Positions 54,403-63,889 are shown, counted from the stretch's first letter. The stretch is DNA of 64,000 nucleotides from Sphingomicrobium sp. XHP0239 (GCF_039555325.1 NZ_CP154608.1:1798001-1862000), one strand, 5' to 3'. Notes: a model not told the origin generated them from the letters alone. Program-made: numbers and translations.

Positions 54403-55182
54403 CTATTCGGCGGCTTTGGGCATGGCCGCGCGGCCGCGGGGTCCGGAGAAATATTCCTGGATCCAGGGATGGTCCAGCGCGGTCAGTTCGGAAATGGTTC
54501 CTACCGCGATCACATGTTTGTCGGCAATCACCGCCACACGGTCGCAGATCGCGTGCAGCGTGTCGAGATCGTGGGTAATGAGAAAGACGGTGAGATCGAG
54601 CTTCTTGGCGAGGCTGAGGATGAGTTCGTCGAACTTGGCCGCGCCGATGGGATCGAGCCCCGCGGTCGGCTCGTCGAGGAACAGCAGTTCGGGGTCCATC
54701 GCCAGCGCCCGCGCGAGCGCGGCACGCTTGCGCATCCCGCCCGACAGCTCGCTCGGATACTTGGGCCCGGCCTCGCGACCCAGCCCGCTCATCGCGATCT
54801 TGTAGCCCGCGATTTCGTCGAGCAGCGGCGCCTTGATGAAAGGGAAATATTCGCGGATCGGGACCTGCACGTTCTCGGCGACGGTCAGCGTCGAGAAGAG
54901 CGCGCCGTTCTGGAACAGGATGCCCCAGCGGCGGCGGATGTTCTTGGCCTCGTCGTCGCTGCGGTCGATCATGTTCTCGCCGAGCACGGTGATTTCGCCC
55001 GCGGCGGGGGTCTGGAGGCCGATGATCGAGCGCATCAGCACGCTCTTGCCCGCGCCCGACCCGCCGACCACGCCGATGATCTCGCCGCGGCAGACGGTGA
55101 GGTCGAGGTCCTCGTGGACGACCTGGTCGCCGAATTCGTTGCGCAGGCCGCGCACTTCGATGATGGGCTGGCAATCGTCCAT
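54403..55182 (-). CDS. mlaF: ABC transporter ATP-binding protein MlaF
   Basis: The ATG at 55182 overlaps the permease stop (ATGA); a longer start at 55191 is possible. The 259-residue ATPase has Walker A GVVGGSGAGKSVLMRSI, signature LSGGMRKRAALARALAM, Walker B ELLFLDEPTAGLDP and the switch His in LITHDLDTL. It drives the MlaE permease in retrograde or anterograde phospholipid transfer. Confidence 0.93.
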   Translation of the reverse strand: MDDCQPIIEVRGLRNEFGDQVVHEDLDLTVCRGEIIGVVGGSGAGKSVLMRSIIGLQTPAAGEITVLGENMIDRSDDEAKNIRRRWGILFQNGALFSTLTVAENVQVPIREYFPFIKAPLLDEIAGYKIAMSGLGREAGPKYPSELSGGMRKRAALARALAMDPELLFLDEPTAGLDPIGAAKFDELILSLAKKLDLTVFLITHDLDTLHAICDRVAVIADKHVIAVGTISELTALDHPWIQEYFSGPRGRAAMPKAAE

Positions 55183-56276
55183 CACACCCATCCGATCGAG
55201 CTGAAGAATACCGCGAACACCGCATCGAGAACGATGACGAGGAAGATCGACTGGACCACCGCGTAGGTGGTGCGGATGCCGACGTCCTCGCTGTTCCCCT
55301 TCACCTGCATCCCCTGGTAACAACCCGACAGCGCGATGAGGAACCCGAAGATCGGCGCTTTGATTAGACCGACCCACAGGTCGGTGATCGGAGTCACTTC
55401 CTGCAACCGCTGGATGAAGGTGGCGGGGGGCGTCTCGAGCGCGATCCAGACGAATAGGCCGCCGCCCACCAGGCTCATCACCATGGCGAAGAAGGCGAGC
55501 AGCGGCATCATGATGGTGGCGGCGAGAACGCGCGGAATGACCAGCGCCTCGATCGGCGAGACACCGATGGTGCGCATGGCGTCGACTTCCTCGGTGATCT
55601 TCATGGTGCCGAGCTGGGCGGCGAAGGCGCTGCCCGAGCGGCCCGCGACCATGATCGCGGTCATCAGCGTTCCCAGTTCGCGCAAGGTCAGACGGCCGAT
55701 CAGGTTGATCGTATAGACCTCCGCCCCGAACTGGCGCAGCTGCACCGCGCCCTGCTGGCCGATGACGATGCCGATGAGGAAGCTCATCAGTCCCACGATG
55801 CCGAGTGCCCGGACCCCGACGAGGTCGAACCGCTGGACGACCGCATTGAGGCGGAAGCGCTTGGGATGACGGAAGATGCTGGCGAACCCCATCAGGGTGG
55901 CGCCGAAGAAACCGACGAGGCCGAGCATGGTGCGCCAGAATTCGTGCGCGTAGAGGCCGATTTCCTCCACCACCTGAAGCGGTCCGCCGCGCTTGTCGGG
56001 GGTGACCTGTACTTCCTGATCGGCGTCCTCGACCTGCTCGAGCAGTTCCTTCACAAAGGGCGGGACGTTGACGAGCGTGGCACCGCGTTCGCGCCGCGTA
56101 CGATAAAGAAGCCACGTCCCGACCGTGTCGGCCGCGGTGATCTCGGACAGGTCGATGGTCAGCGGGTCGGGCGCGGCCTTGATGTCGCGTTCGAGCCCGC
56201 CGACGCGCGCAATCGACAGCGTACCCGTAGGGCGCAGCGTGTTTTCGGCATCGGGAGCAGTTGTCGTGGTCGCCAT
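55182..56276 (-). CDS. mlaE: MlaE-family permease with N-terminal STAS domain
   Basis: The ATG at 56276 gives 364 residues. The first ~115 are a STAS-like domain (LTIDLSEITAADTVGTWLL), a role met by the separate protein MlaB in E. coli. The rest is the MlaE permease with IFRHPKRFRLNAVVQRFDLVG, IGRLTLRELGTLMTAIMVAG and EEVDAMRTIGVSPIEALVIP. The fusion is common in alphaproteobacteria. It is the first gene of the mlaE-mlaF-mlaD-lipoprotein operon. Confidence 0.9.
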   Translation of the reverse strand: MATTTTAPDAENTLRPTGTLSIARVGGLERDIKAAPDPLTIDLSEITAADTVGTWLLYRTRRERGATLVNVPPFVKELLEQVEDADQEVQVTPDKRGGPLQVVEEIGLYAHEFWRTMLGLVGFFGATLMGFASIFRHPKRFRLNAVVQRFDLVGVRALGIVGLMSFLIGIVIGQQGAVQLRQFGAEVYTINLIGRLTLRELGTLMTAIMVAGRSGSAFAAQLGTMKITEEVDAMRTIGVSPIEALVIPRVLAATIMMPLLAFFAMVMSLVGGGLFVWIALETPPATFIQRLQEVTPITDLWVGLIKAPIFGFLIALSGCYQGMQVKGNSEDVGIRTTYAVVQSIFLVIVLDAVFAVFFSSIGWV

Positions 56277-56373
56277 AGATGTCCCGATAGTGGAAGATCG
56301 CCGTGCACGCGGCAAGCGGGAATGCGCGGTTCGCCTTGTGCCTCGTGAACGTGCGGCTTACGCCTGATCCTCC

Positions 56374-57549
56374 ATGAGCGGCCATTCTCCAGCGACCGAC
56401 GACCGTCCCGCCCTGTTCGTACCGCTGGGCGAGAGCGCGCAGGCGCCCTTCGGGCTCGATCCCCGGATGCGCGCCTATCGCGTCGCGGCGATGGCCGGAC
56501 TGGACCCCGGAACGGTGGAAAGCCTGCGCGAGGACGGAGGGCGCGGCGTCGTCATCCAGGACATGGGGCATGTCGTGTCGCCCGGATGGCTCGATTATAT
56601 CGCGGCGCATCCCGGGCACCTGCTGGTGCGCGAGGGGCGTCCCGTGCTGGCGCACGCCCGTCGCCCCGCCGAACGGCTGGAAGCGGAGCGGCTGTTTTCC
56701 AGCGAGGCGGTGGTGAAGGCGGAAGTGTTCACGGTCATCGACTGCGAGGAAACGGACCTGGTCGCCGTCGATCAGCGGCACCGCCCGTTCGTCGCGCTGC
56801 TCGACGAGGACAGCGACCTGACCGAGATCGAACGCGCGCTTTACGATGCGGCGACCCCGCGGGTCAGCGATGCGGTGACGCTGGCGCTGTTGCGGCTGCC
56901 CGGGTTCGAGATCGCGCGGGCGGCGGCGCGCGCGGGGCTGACCGCCAATCGCATCACCGCGATCGGAGCGATCCTCAGCGTGCTCGCCTTCGTGGCGTTC
57001 TGGCAGGCGGCGTTCGGCATCGGGCTCGTGCTGGCGCTGGCCTACATGCTGGCCGACACGGTCGATGGGAAGCTCGCCAAGGTGACGGGCACGTCGAGCC
57101 TGTTGGGGCGGCGGCTGGACCGGATCCTGGGGCTGGCGCATCCGCCGTTCTGGTACATCGGGTGGATGCACGGGGTGCAACTGGGAGAGCGGTCGCTGGA
57201 GACGGTCTATGCCGGGTTTCTGACGCTCGCCATCCTGACCGCCTTCGCGCTGGTCCGCGGGATCGAAGCGCTGTTCGAGGCGCGGCACGGTTTCCCGCTG
57301 TCGCTGTGGCGGCGGTTCGACAGTCTCTTCCGCCTGATCGCGGCGCGGCGCAACATCAACATCCTGCTGCTGGGCGCGAGCCTCGTCGTCATGCGGCCCG
57401 AATGGGGCATCCAATGGGTGGCGTTCTGGAGCATCGTGACGGTGCTGGTCTATGGGGTGCGGCTGTCGGTGGCGCGGGGGCGGTTGCTGCGGCGCATCCG
57501 CCCGACGAGCTGGCTTGCCGAGCACGGAGCGGAAGGAGAGACGCGATGA
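56374..57549 (+). CDS. CDP-alcohol phosphatidyltransferase family protein with altered active site
   Basis: The 391-residue protein has an N-terminal soluble domain (~170 residues, unrecognised) and a C-terminal membrane part with the CDP-alcohol motif D-x2-D-G-x2-A-R-x8-G-x3-D-x3-D. The spacing is exact (Asp228, Asp231, Gly232, Ala235, Gly245, Asp249), but Lys236 replaces Arg and Gly253 replaces the last Asp, the presumed catalytic base. It may transfer a phosphatidyl group weakly, use another base, or act differently. Its stop overlaps the HAD phosphatase start (ATGA). Confidence 0.82.
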   Translation: MSGHSPATDDRPALFVPLGESAQAPFGLDPRMRAYRVAAMAGLDPGTVESLREDGGRGVVIQDMGHVVSPGWLDYIAAHPGHLLVREGRPVLAHARRPAERLEAERLFSSEAVVKAEVFTVIDCEETDLVAVDQRHRPFVALLDEDSDLTEIERALYDAATPRVSDAVTLALLRLPGFEIARAAARAGLTANRITAIGAILSVLAFVAFWQAAFGIGLVLALAYMLADTVDGKLAKVTGTSSLLGRRLDRILGLAHPPFWYIGWMHGVQLGERSLETVYAGFLTLAILTAFALVRGIEALFEARHGFPLSLWRRFDSLFRLIAARRNINILLLGASLVVMRPEWGIQWVAFWSIVTVLVYGVRLSVARGRLLRRIRPTSWLAEHGAEGETR

Positions 57550-58214
57550 AACGCGACCTGGCGATCTACGACATGGACCAGACGATCACGCGGGTGCCGA
57601 CCTATACCCCGTTCCTCATCCACGTCGCGTCGCGTCGCAGCCCGTGGCGCCTCGTTTTCCTGCCGCTGGTGGGGGCGAGCCTGCTGGCTTACGGGCTGAA
57701 GCTGGTCGACCGGGCGCGCCTGAAGGAAATCAATCACCGGCTGCTGATCGGGCATACGGTGTCGACGGGATCGCTGTCGCCCTATCTCGACAGTTTCGCC
57801 GAACGGGTGATGCGGTCGAACCTTCGCCCCGGTGCGCGCGAGGCGATCGAGGCCGACCGCGCCGAGGGGCGGATGCTGGTCATGGCGACGGCGAGCTATC
57901 GCTTCTATTCGCGGCGCATCGGCGAGCGGCTGGGCTTCGACCATGTCATCGGCACCGATCATGTCGAGGGTGCCGACGGGGCGGTCTGTGCGGTGATCGC
58001 GGGCGAGAATTGCTACGCCGCCGCCAAGCGGCAGATGGTCGATGCGTGGATCGAGGAAGCAGGGATCGTGCCCGGTCACCTGCGCTTCTATTCGGACCAT
58101 CATTCCGACGGGCCGATGTTCGACCTCGCCGACGAGCCCGTCGCGGTGAATCCCGACGAGAAGCTCGCGGCGATGGCACGCGCCAACGGGTGGCGCGTGG
58201 AAGACTGGGGCTAG
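57546..58214 (+). CDS. HAD-IB family phosphatase coupled to the phosphatidyltransferase
   Basis: The 222-residue protein has the HAD nucleophile motif DMDQTIT (Asp9, Asp11), ATASYRFYSRRIGER (motif II region) and the motif IV region YSDHHSDGPMFDLAD. It resembles SerB/PGP-phosphatase-like HAD-IB enzymes. Because it is translated with the phosphatidyltransferase, it may remove a phosphate from a lipid-phosphate intermediate, as PgpC does with phosphatidylglycerophosphate. This is inference from gene pairing. Its end overlaps the convergent PLP enzyme by 4 bases. Confidence 0.85.
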   Translation: MKRDLAIYDMDQTITRVPTYTPFLIHVASRRSPWRLVFLPLVGASLLAYGLKLVDRARLKEINHRLLIGHTVSTGSLSPYLDSFAERVMRSNLRPGAREAIEADRAEGRMLVMATASYRFYSRRIGERLGFDHVIGTDHVEGADGAVCAVIAGENCYAAAKRQMVDAWIEEAGIVPGHLRFYSDHHSDGPMFDLADEPVAVNPDEKLAAMARANGWRVEDWG

Positions 58215-59485
58215 ACCGCTTCCAGCGCGTTGGCGAAGTCTGCGATGAGGTCGTCGGCCTTTTCGATCCCAATCGAGATGCGGACGAGATTGTCGCTGAT
58301 CTTGAGCTGGTGCCGGCGCGTTTCGGGCACCGACAGATGGGTCATCGCGGCCGGTGCGCTGGCGAGGGTCTCGGTGCCGCCGAGGCTGACCGCCAGCTTG
58401 GCGATCTTCAGGGCGTCGAGGAAGGCGAAGGCCTCCTTCTCGCCGCCTTTCAGATAGAGCGAGAAGGTCGATCCGGCGCCGAGGCCGTGGCGGTCGTAGA
58501 TGTCGCGCTGACGGCTGCCTTCCTCAAGGAAGCCGAGGTAGCCGACGCTCTCGACCTTCGGATGATCGCGCAGGAATTCGCAGACGGCCTTGGCGTTCTC
58601 GCCGGCGCGGGTCATGCGCACCTCGACCGTTTCGAGGCTGCGCAGCAGCATCCAGGCGGTGTTGGCGTCGCAGATGCCGCCCAACGTGTTGCGCATCGGG
58701 CGCACGACGTCGATCAGCGCCTGCTTGCCCGTGATGGCCCCCGCGATGAGGTCCGAATGGCCGCCGACATATTTGGTCAGGCTGTAGATGGTGAGGTCCG
58801 CGCCATGCCGTTGCGGCGCCGACCAGATGGGGCCAAGGAAGGTATTGTCGATCGCGATCGGCGGCAGCTCGTCCTCGCCATAAGCGGCGCGGCGGGCGGC
58901 ATCGACCGCCTGCACGTCGACGAGCGCGTTGGTCGGATTGGCGGGGCTTTCGAGATAGATGAGCGCGACCTTGCCGCCCTTTTCCTCGGCCATTTCCTGC
59001 GCCTTGGCGAGATGCGCGTCGATTTCCTCGCGCGTCGCGCTGGCCGGAAAATCGAGATGCTGCACGCCGAACTGCGGCAGGATCTTCATGATCACGCTTT
59101 CGGTCGCGGCGTAGAGCGGGCTCGACATCAGGATGACGTCGTTGGGACGACAGGTCGCCAGCATGAGCATCGCGATGGCGGTCATCCCGCTCGAGAAGAC
59201 TAAAGCGTCGTCGCTATCTTCCCACAGGGCGAGGCGATCCTCGAGGATTTCCTGGTTGGGATTGTTGAAGCGCGAATAGACGAGGCCTTCCATGCCGCCG
59301 CCCGGACGCTTGCCGGTGATGCCTTCGAAGAAATGCTTTCCCTCCGACGCCTTGTCGAAGACGAAGGTGGAAGTGTGAAAGATCGGGGCCTTGAGGCTCT
59401 GTTCGGACAGCGAGGGATTGTAGCCGTAGCCCATCATCAGCGTGGCGGGGTCGAGCTTGTGGTCGCCGATCTTGCGGTCTTTCAC
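58211..59485 (-). CDS. Cystathionine gamma-synthase family PLP enzyme (Cys/Met metabolism)
   Basis: The 424-residue protein is of the trans-sulfuration PLP family. YSRFNNPNQEILEDRLALWE, SSGMTAIAMLML, AIDNTFLGPIWSAPQRHGAD and the Schiff-base Lys in SLTKYVGGHSDL are visible. The product could be cystathionine gamma-synthase, gamma-lyase or methionine gamma-lyase; motifs alone do not separate them. It has no nearby methionine-pathway genes and no SAM riboswitch was seen upstream. Confidence 0.88.
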   Translation of the reverse strand: MKDRKIGDHKLDPATLMMGYGYNPSLSEQSLKAPIFHTSTFVFDKASEGKHFFEGITGKRPGGGMEGLVYSRFNNPNQEILEDRLALWEDSDDALVFSSGMTAIAMLMLATCRPNDVILMSSPLYAATESVIMKILPQFGVQHLDFPASATREEIDAHLAKAQEMAEEKGGKVALIYLESPANPTNALVDVQAVDAARRAAYGEDELPPIAIDNTFLGPIWSAPQRHGADLTIYSLTKYVGGHSDLIAGAITGKQALIDVVRPMRNTLGGICDANTAWMLLRSLETVEVRMTRAGENAKAVCEFLRDHPKVESVGYLGFLEEGSRQRDIYDRHGLGAGSTFSLYLKGGEKEAFAFLDALKIAKLAVSLGGTETLASAPAAMTHLSVPETRRHQLKISDNLVRISIGIEKADDLIADFANALEAV

Positions 59486-59515
59486 GGGGCATTCTCCTGA
59501 TTAGTTGGCGCCCGC

Positions 59516-60208
59516 TTAGCCTTCCCGCGTCGCCATGCCAATCATGCTGTAGAAGCGAAGGTCCGTGCTGGTGCCCTCATGCGTGGCGCGGCGATAGCTG
59601 GGCCAGCGGGACGAGGCATAGGTGTCCTCGCCCGACAGCCAGATGCGCCCAACGCCCGCCGCCTTCAGCCGTGCGGCGACATAGCCCGGAAGGTCGAAAT
59701 GCGGGCGGCCCGCGGCGCCGTCGCGAAAGAAAGCGGCGTTGGCGGGACCTTCGTCGATGAACGGTTCGGGGAAGTCGGGGCCGACCTCGTAATTCTTCTG
59801 CGCGATGCAGGGGCCGACGGCGGCGACGATCCGGTCTGCTTGCGCGCCGAGCGAGAGCATCGCGCCAATGCAGGCGTCGGTGACCCCGCCGATCGCACCG
59901 CGCCAGCCCGCATGCGCCGCGCCGACCACCCCCGCCTCGCGATCGGCGAGAAGGACGGGCGCGCAGTCGGCGGTGACGATGGCGAGGAGCAGGCCGGGGA
60001 TCGCGGTCGCCATCGCGTCGGCTTCCGGCCGCGAGTCCTCGTCGAAGGGCGCATCGACGACGAGCGCGGTGGCAGAATGAACCTGCTTCAGCCGGGCGAC
60101 GCGCGCCTCCGGAGCGAGCACCGAGGCGGCCGCGCCCATGCCCACGCCATCCTCGAAGAAGCCGTGCGGAAGATCGCCGAGCGGCGGCGCGGTCAGCGTC
60201 TCGCTCAA
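59516..60208 (-). CDS. pgeF: Peptidoglycan editing factor PgeF (multi-copper-like laccase-domain, YfiH family)
   Basis: A TTG start at 60208 overlaps the preceding TGA (TTGA), giving 230 residues. Family motifs are present: LKQVHSATALVV, TADCAPVLLAD, AAHAGWRGAIGG and VGPCIAQKNYEVG, with the His/Cys ligands. The segment between HGFF and QVHSA is about 20-30 residues shorter than usual (the SLN..G..D....ENR region is missing). PgeF removes misincorporated Ser from peptidoglycan precursors or has purine nucleoside activity. It is the third gene of an overlapping chain. Confidence 0.85.
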   Translation of the reverse strand: MSETLTAPPLGDLPHGFFEDGVGMGAAASVLAPEARVARLKQVHSATALVVDAPFDEDSRPEADAMATAIPGLLLAIVTADCAPVLLADREAGVVGAAHAGWRGAIGGVTDACIGAMLSLGAQADRIVAAVGPCIAQKNYEVGPDFPEPFIDEGPANAAFFRDGAAGRPHFDLPGYVAARLKAAGVGRIWLSGEDTYASSRWPSYRRATHEGTSTDLRFYSMIGMATREG

Positions 60209-61185
60209 CCGCCCAGCCCCGCCGGGACGGGCCAGCCGCGGTGATGCACGGCCATGACCTTGAACAGGTTGCCCATTCCCTCGTCCGACGCGAGCCTGCG
60301 TCGCTGGCCCGCGATGTCGTGCGCCCGGTCGGGGTTCTGTCCCGCCAGCGCCTGCGCGCGCGGGCCGAGGCCGAGCGTCTCGAGCCAGTTGCCCTGCGTG
60401 ATGGCACGGGTCGCGCGGGCGCCCGCGTCCTGCGCCGCGGCGCGAAGGGCGGCGAAATCGACATGGGCGGTCAGGTCGGCGGCGCCCGGATGGGCGAGCG
60501 GATCGACCCGTTCGTGGCGCTTGACCGCCTGCAACGTGTCGCCCTGCTCCCCCGCCAGGTAGCCATAGTCGATCACCAGCAGCACGCCGCCATGTTCGGC
60601 GAGGTGGGCCGAGATCTTCGCCATGATCTTCGCGGCGACGCGCGATTCCTCGCGCGTGACTGGCCCGTCCGGCACGAAGCGCAGCGTGTCGCCATCCAGC
60701 GCGACCGTCCGCTCCGCTTCGTCGACCCACTGGCCGACGGGCAAGGCGTCGAAGAATTCGTTGGCGACGATCATCAGCGGGCGTTCGGGCAGGCCGTCCA
60801 CATCGTCGTGCCAGGTCGCCGTCGGGTGGCGCCGTTCCTGCTCGGCGCGGAGCGTGGGGCTGGTCTCGACGAAATGGCGTTCGCCCTTGAACCCCACGCC
60901 CATCAACAGTCGCAGAGCGTCGGTCGCCAGTGTTCCGCGACCCGGTCCGAGCTCGCAATAAGCGGCGTTGGCGGGCGACCCCGCACGGATGAAGATGTCC
61001 GCGAGGCAGGCGCCGACCATCTCGCCGAACATCTGGCTGATTTCGGGGGCCGTCGTGAAGTCGCCGCCCCGCCCCAGCGGATCGCGGCTGGCGTAATAAT
61101 GCGCGTTCGACGCGGCCATGTAGTCGTGCACGCCGATCGGGCCATCGGCCCTAATCCGCGCCCGAAGATCGTCGGCGAAACTCAC
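60205..61185 (-). CDS. MidA/NDUFAF7-family SAM-dependent methyltransferase
   Basis: A GTG start at 61185 overlaps the lgt stop (GTGA), giving 326 residues beginning MSFADDLRARIRADGPIGVH. The family N-terminus YYASRDPLGRGGDFTTAPEI, the SAM loop CELGPGRGTLATDALR and NEFFDALPVGQW are visible. In mitochondria NDUFAF7/MidA methylates an Arg in complex I subunit NDUFS2; the bacterial proteins are likely related methyltransferases. It overlaps pgeF by 4 bases. Confidence 0.9.
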   Translation of the reverse strand: MSFADDLRARIRADGPIGVHDYMAASNAHYYASRDPLGRGGDFTTAPEISQMFGEMVGACLADIFIRAGSPANAAYCELGPGRGTLATDALRLLMGVGFKGERHFVETSPTLRAEQERRHPTATWHDDVDGLPERPLMIVANEFFDALPVGQWVDEAERTVALDGDTLRFVPDGPVTREESRVAAKIMAKISAHLAEHGGVLLVIDYGYLAGEQGDTLQAVKRHERVDPLAHPGAADLTAHVDFAALRAAAQDAGARATRAITQGNWLETLGLGPRAQALAGQNPDRAHDIAGQRRRLASDEGMGNLFKVMAVHHRGWPVPAGLGG

Positions 61186-62135
61186 GCCACGCTTTGCGTG
61201 CCGAAGGTGGGTTCGACGCGCACCCGCCGCCTCTTCGCGGTGGCCATGAGATAGGCGCCGCCGAGGATCATCGGCAGGCTGAGCCACTGACCCATCTGCA
61301 GCCCGCTCGCCAGCGCGAAGTCGGTGAGGTGGCTGTCGGGTTCGCGAACATATTCGATGAGGAAACGGAAGGCGCCGTAACCGAGGATGAAGGCCCCCAC
61401 GAGCATGCCGGGATAGTAGCGCGCCTTGGTTTTCCAGAACATCCACGCGAGGATGAGAAAGAGAACAAGCCCTTCGAGCGCGGCCTCGTAAAGCTGGCTC
61501 GGATGGCGCGGCGGTCCGAGGACGGCGACCCCGCCGACATTCTCGACGAAGCGGATCGCCCAGGGCACGGTCGTGACGCCGCCCCACAATTCGCCGTTGA
61601 CGAAATTGGCGAGCCTTCCCAGCCCCAGCCCGATCGGGACGCAGCAGGCGATATAATCGTGGACGCGCAGCCAGTTGAGCTTGTGCTTCCAGCTGTAGAT
61701 GATGATCGCGAGGCTGACCCCGATCACCCCGCCGTGGAAGCTCATCCCCCCGTCGCGCAGGTTCAGGATCCCGAAGGGCGGTGGCAGGTCGACCCCGAAC
61801 ATGGTCGTCCCGTTGGTGAGGTAGAAGGGCAGGTTGTAGAAGATCACGTAGCCCAGGCGACCGCCGAGGATCACGCCGATCGCGGCCCAGAAGACGAGAT
61901 CGTCGACGTGCCGCCGCGCCATCGGGGCGCCCGGCTGTTTGGTCAGCTTGAGCACGTACCAATAGCCGAGGAAAATCCCCGCGATATAGGCGATGCTGTA
62001 CCATTTGAGATCGTAGAAGCCGAAGCTCAGGGCCGTGTCGGACAGGCCCAGATCGGGGAAGGCCGTGTAATTCTCGGCGTCGATCGGTTCGGGCGCCACT
62101 CCGGTGGATGCTGGGGGCGCGGGAAGTGCGGTCAT
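61182..62135 (-). CDS. lgt: Prolipoprotein diacylglyceryl transferase
   Basis: The ATG at 62135 gives 317 residues. Lgt motifs are present: GGRLGYVIFYNLPFYL, FHGGVIGVSLAI, GLGLGRLANFVNGELWG with the catalytic Arg/His environment, and HPSQLYEAALEG. Seven membrane helices. It attaches diacylglycerol to the lipobox Cys of lipoproteins; this window has at least eight candidate substrates. It overlaps the next gene on the strand by GTGA. Confidence 0.95.
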   Translation of the reverse strand: MTALPAPPASTGVAPEPIDAENYTAFPDLGLSDTALSFGFYDLKWYSIAYIAGIFLGYWYVLKLTKQPGAPMARRHVDDLVFWAAIGVILGGRLGYVIFYNLPFYLTNGTTMFGVDLPPPFGILNLRDGGMSFHGGVIGVSLAIIIYSWKHKLNWLRVHDYIACCVPIGLGLGRLANFVNGELWGGVTTVPWAIRFVENVGGVAVLGPPRHPSQLYEAALEGLVLFLILAWMFWKTKARYYPGMLVGAFILGYGAFRFLIEYVREPDSHLTDFALASGLQMGQWLSLPMILGGAYLMATAKRRRVRVEPTFGTQSVA

Positions 62136-62199
62136 ACGGGCTTTCCTTGTACTTCCCCGCCTCATAGGGTGATGGGCGACAAAGGCAAAGGAGAGTTGA

Positions 62200-63858
62200 A
62201 TGCCCAGTGCGTTGGATCAGGCGTATGAGAAAGTTCTCGAGGCGGCGAGCGGCCCGGGCGGGCGGCTGGTGCTGGGCGAGAATGCCGACGGGCGCACGAT
62301 CGTCTCCAACTTTCCGCCGACGCTGCCGATGATGTTCATGATGTTCGCGCAACTGTACGGCCCCAACCCCTACATCATCACCGACGACGAGCAGCTGACC
62401 TACGAAGAGCTCAACGCGCTCACCGATCGGCTTGCCAAGGCACTGGTCGGGCGGGGTCTCGCAAAGGGCGACCGGGTCGCGATCGCGATGCGCAACTGTC
62501 CGAGCTGGATCGTCGGATATATGGCCGCGCTCAAGGCCGGCGGGGTCGCGACGCTGATCAACGGCTGGTGGCAGGGCGAGGAATTGCGCCACGCGATGAA
62601 GTTGACCGCTCCCGCGATGGTGCTGGCCGACGGAGCGCGCGCCAAGCTCGTCGAAGGGCTCGGCATCGACACCGATCTCGTCACCCTCGACATCCGCAAA
62701 CCGGTCGAGCAGGCCTATGCCGCACTGCTCGACAAGGCGGACGAGGGAATCGAACTGCCCGCCGTCACCCCCGAGGACGATGCCACGATCCTGTTCACCT
62801 CGGGATCGACCGGCAAGGCCAAGGGCGCGATCTCGACCCATCACCGGGTCTGCCAGGCGACCTATACCTACGTGACCTCGCTGATGGTGCTGCGCGGCGT
62901 GCTCGAAAGTCAGGGCAATCCGGTGCCAGAACAGATGCGCGCACTCGTCAGCGTTCCCTTGTTCCACGTCACGGGCGAGGTGCCGGTGATGCTGACCAGC
63001 TATGTCATCGACCGCGCACTGGTGCTGATGCACAAGTGGGACGCGGAGATGGCGCTGCGCATGATCCAGGATCACAAGGTCACCGTATTCACGGGCGTGC
63101 CGACGATGGCGCTGGAACTGATGAACCACGAGAAGAAGGACGACTACGACCTGTCCAGCCTCAGCGACATCAATTCGGGCGGAGCGGCGCGACCCGCCTC
63201 CCACCTCAAGCGGCAGGACGAGGATCTGCCCGGCACGCGGTCGATCCAGGGCTATGGGCTGACCGAGACCAATGCGGTGGGCTGCGGCAATTTCTGGCAG
63301 AACTATCGCGACAAGCCGACCAGCGTGGGGCGCCCGCAGGAGCCGTTCGTGGAGATCGCGATCTTCGACGATCATGGCGAACAGGTGCCGCAAGGCCGCA
63401 CCGGCGAGATCGGGCTGCGAGCGGCGGCCAACATCAAGGGCTACTGGAACGATCCCGAAGCGACCGAGGCCGGGTTCATCGACGGCTACTTCCGCACCGG
63501 CGACATCGGCTATCTCGACGACGAGGGCTATCTGTTCATCGTCGACCGGATGAAGAACATCATCATCCGCGGCGGCGAGAATATCGCCGCGGCGGAAGTT
63601 GAAGAGGCGCTCTACGCCCACCCCGCCGTCGCCGAGTGCATGGTGATGGCGAAGAAGGACGAACGGCTGGGCGAAGTGCCGATCGCGATCGTATGGTGCG
63701 AGGACGATTGTGGGTCGGACGTGCTGCGCGAGCATCTCAAGACCAAGCTCGCGCGCTTCAAGGTGCCCGACGAGATCATCATGGCCGACGCCCCGTTGCC
63801 GCGGCTGGGGACCGGCAAGATCGACCGCATGGCACTCGCCAAGCAATATGGCGACTAG
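62200..63858 (+). CDS. AMP-binding acyl-CoA ligase family
   Basis: The 552-residue adenylate-forming enzyme has the P-loop ILFTSGSTGKAKGAIS, A5 YGLTETNAVG, A7 GYFRTGDIGYLDDEG and A8 RMKNIIIRGGENI, and the A10 Lys in GTGKIDRMALAK. This resembles long-chain or medium-chain fatty acid CoA ligases. The substrate cannot be told from sequence. It is divergent from lgt across 64 bases and upstream of a molybdopterin oxidoreductase start. Confidence 0.9.
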   Translation: MPSALDQAYEKVLEAASGPGGRLVLGENADGRTIVSNFPPTLPMMFMMFAQLYGPNPYIITDDEQLTYEELNALTDRLAKALVGRGLAKGDRVAIAMRNCPSWIVGYMAALKAGGVATLINGWWQGEELRHAMKLTAPAMVLADGARAKLVEGLGIDTDLVTLDIRKPVEQAYAALLDKADEGIELPAVTPEDDATILFTSGSTGKAKGAISTHHRVCQATYTYVTSLMVLRGVLESQGNPVPEQMRALVSVPLFHVTGEVPVMLTSYVIDRALVLMHKWDAEMALRMIQDHKVTVFTGVPTMALELMNHEKKDDYDLSSLSDINSGGAARPASHLKRQDEDLPGTRSIQGYGLTETNAVGCGNFWQNYRDKPTSVGRPQEPFVEIAIFDDHGEQVPQGRTGEIGLRAAANIKGYWNDPEATEAGFIDGYFRTGDIGYLDDEGYLFIVDRMKNIIIRGGENIAAAEVEEALYAHPAVAECMVMAKKDERLGEVPIAIVWCEDDCGSDVLREHLKTKLARFKVPDEIIMADAPLPRLGTGKIDRMALAKQYGD

Positions 63859-63889
63859 GCGCGGCTGACGCGTCGATGGGGGCAAGGGC

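Noticed and set aside
54403..57525. Minus-strand open frame of 1040 codons
   Set aside because: Only the last 260 codons are MlaF; the rest is antisense or off-frame through mlaE and the phosphatidyltransferase.
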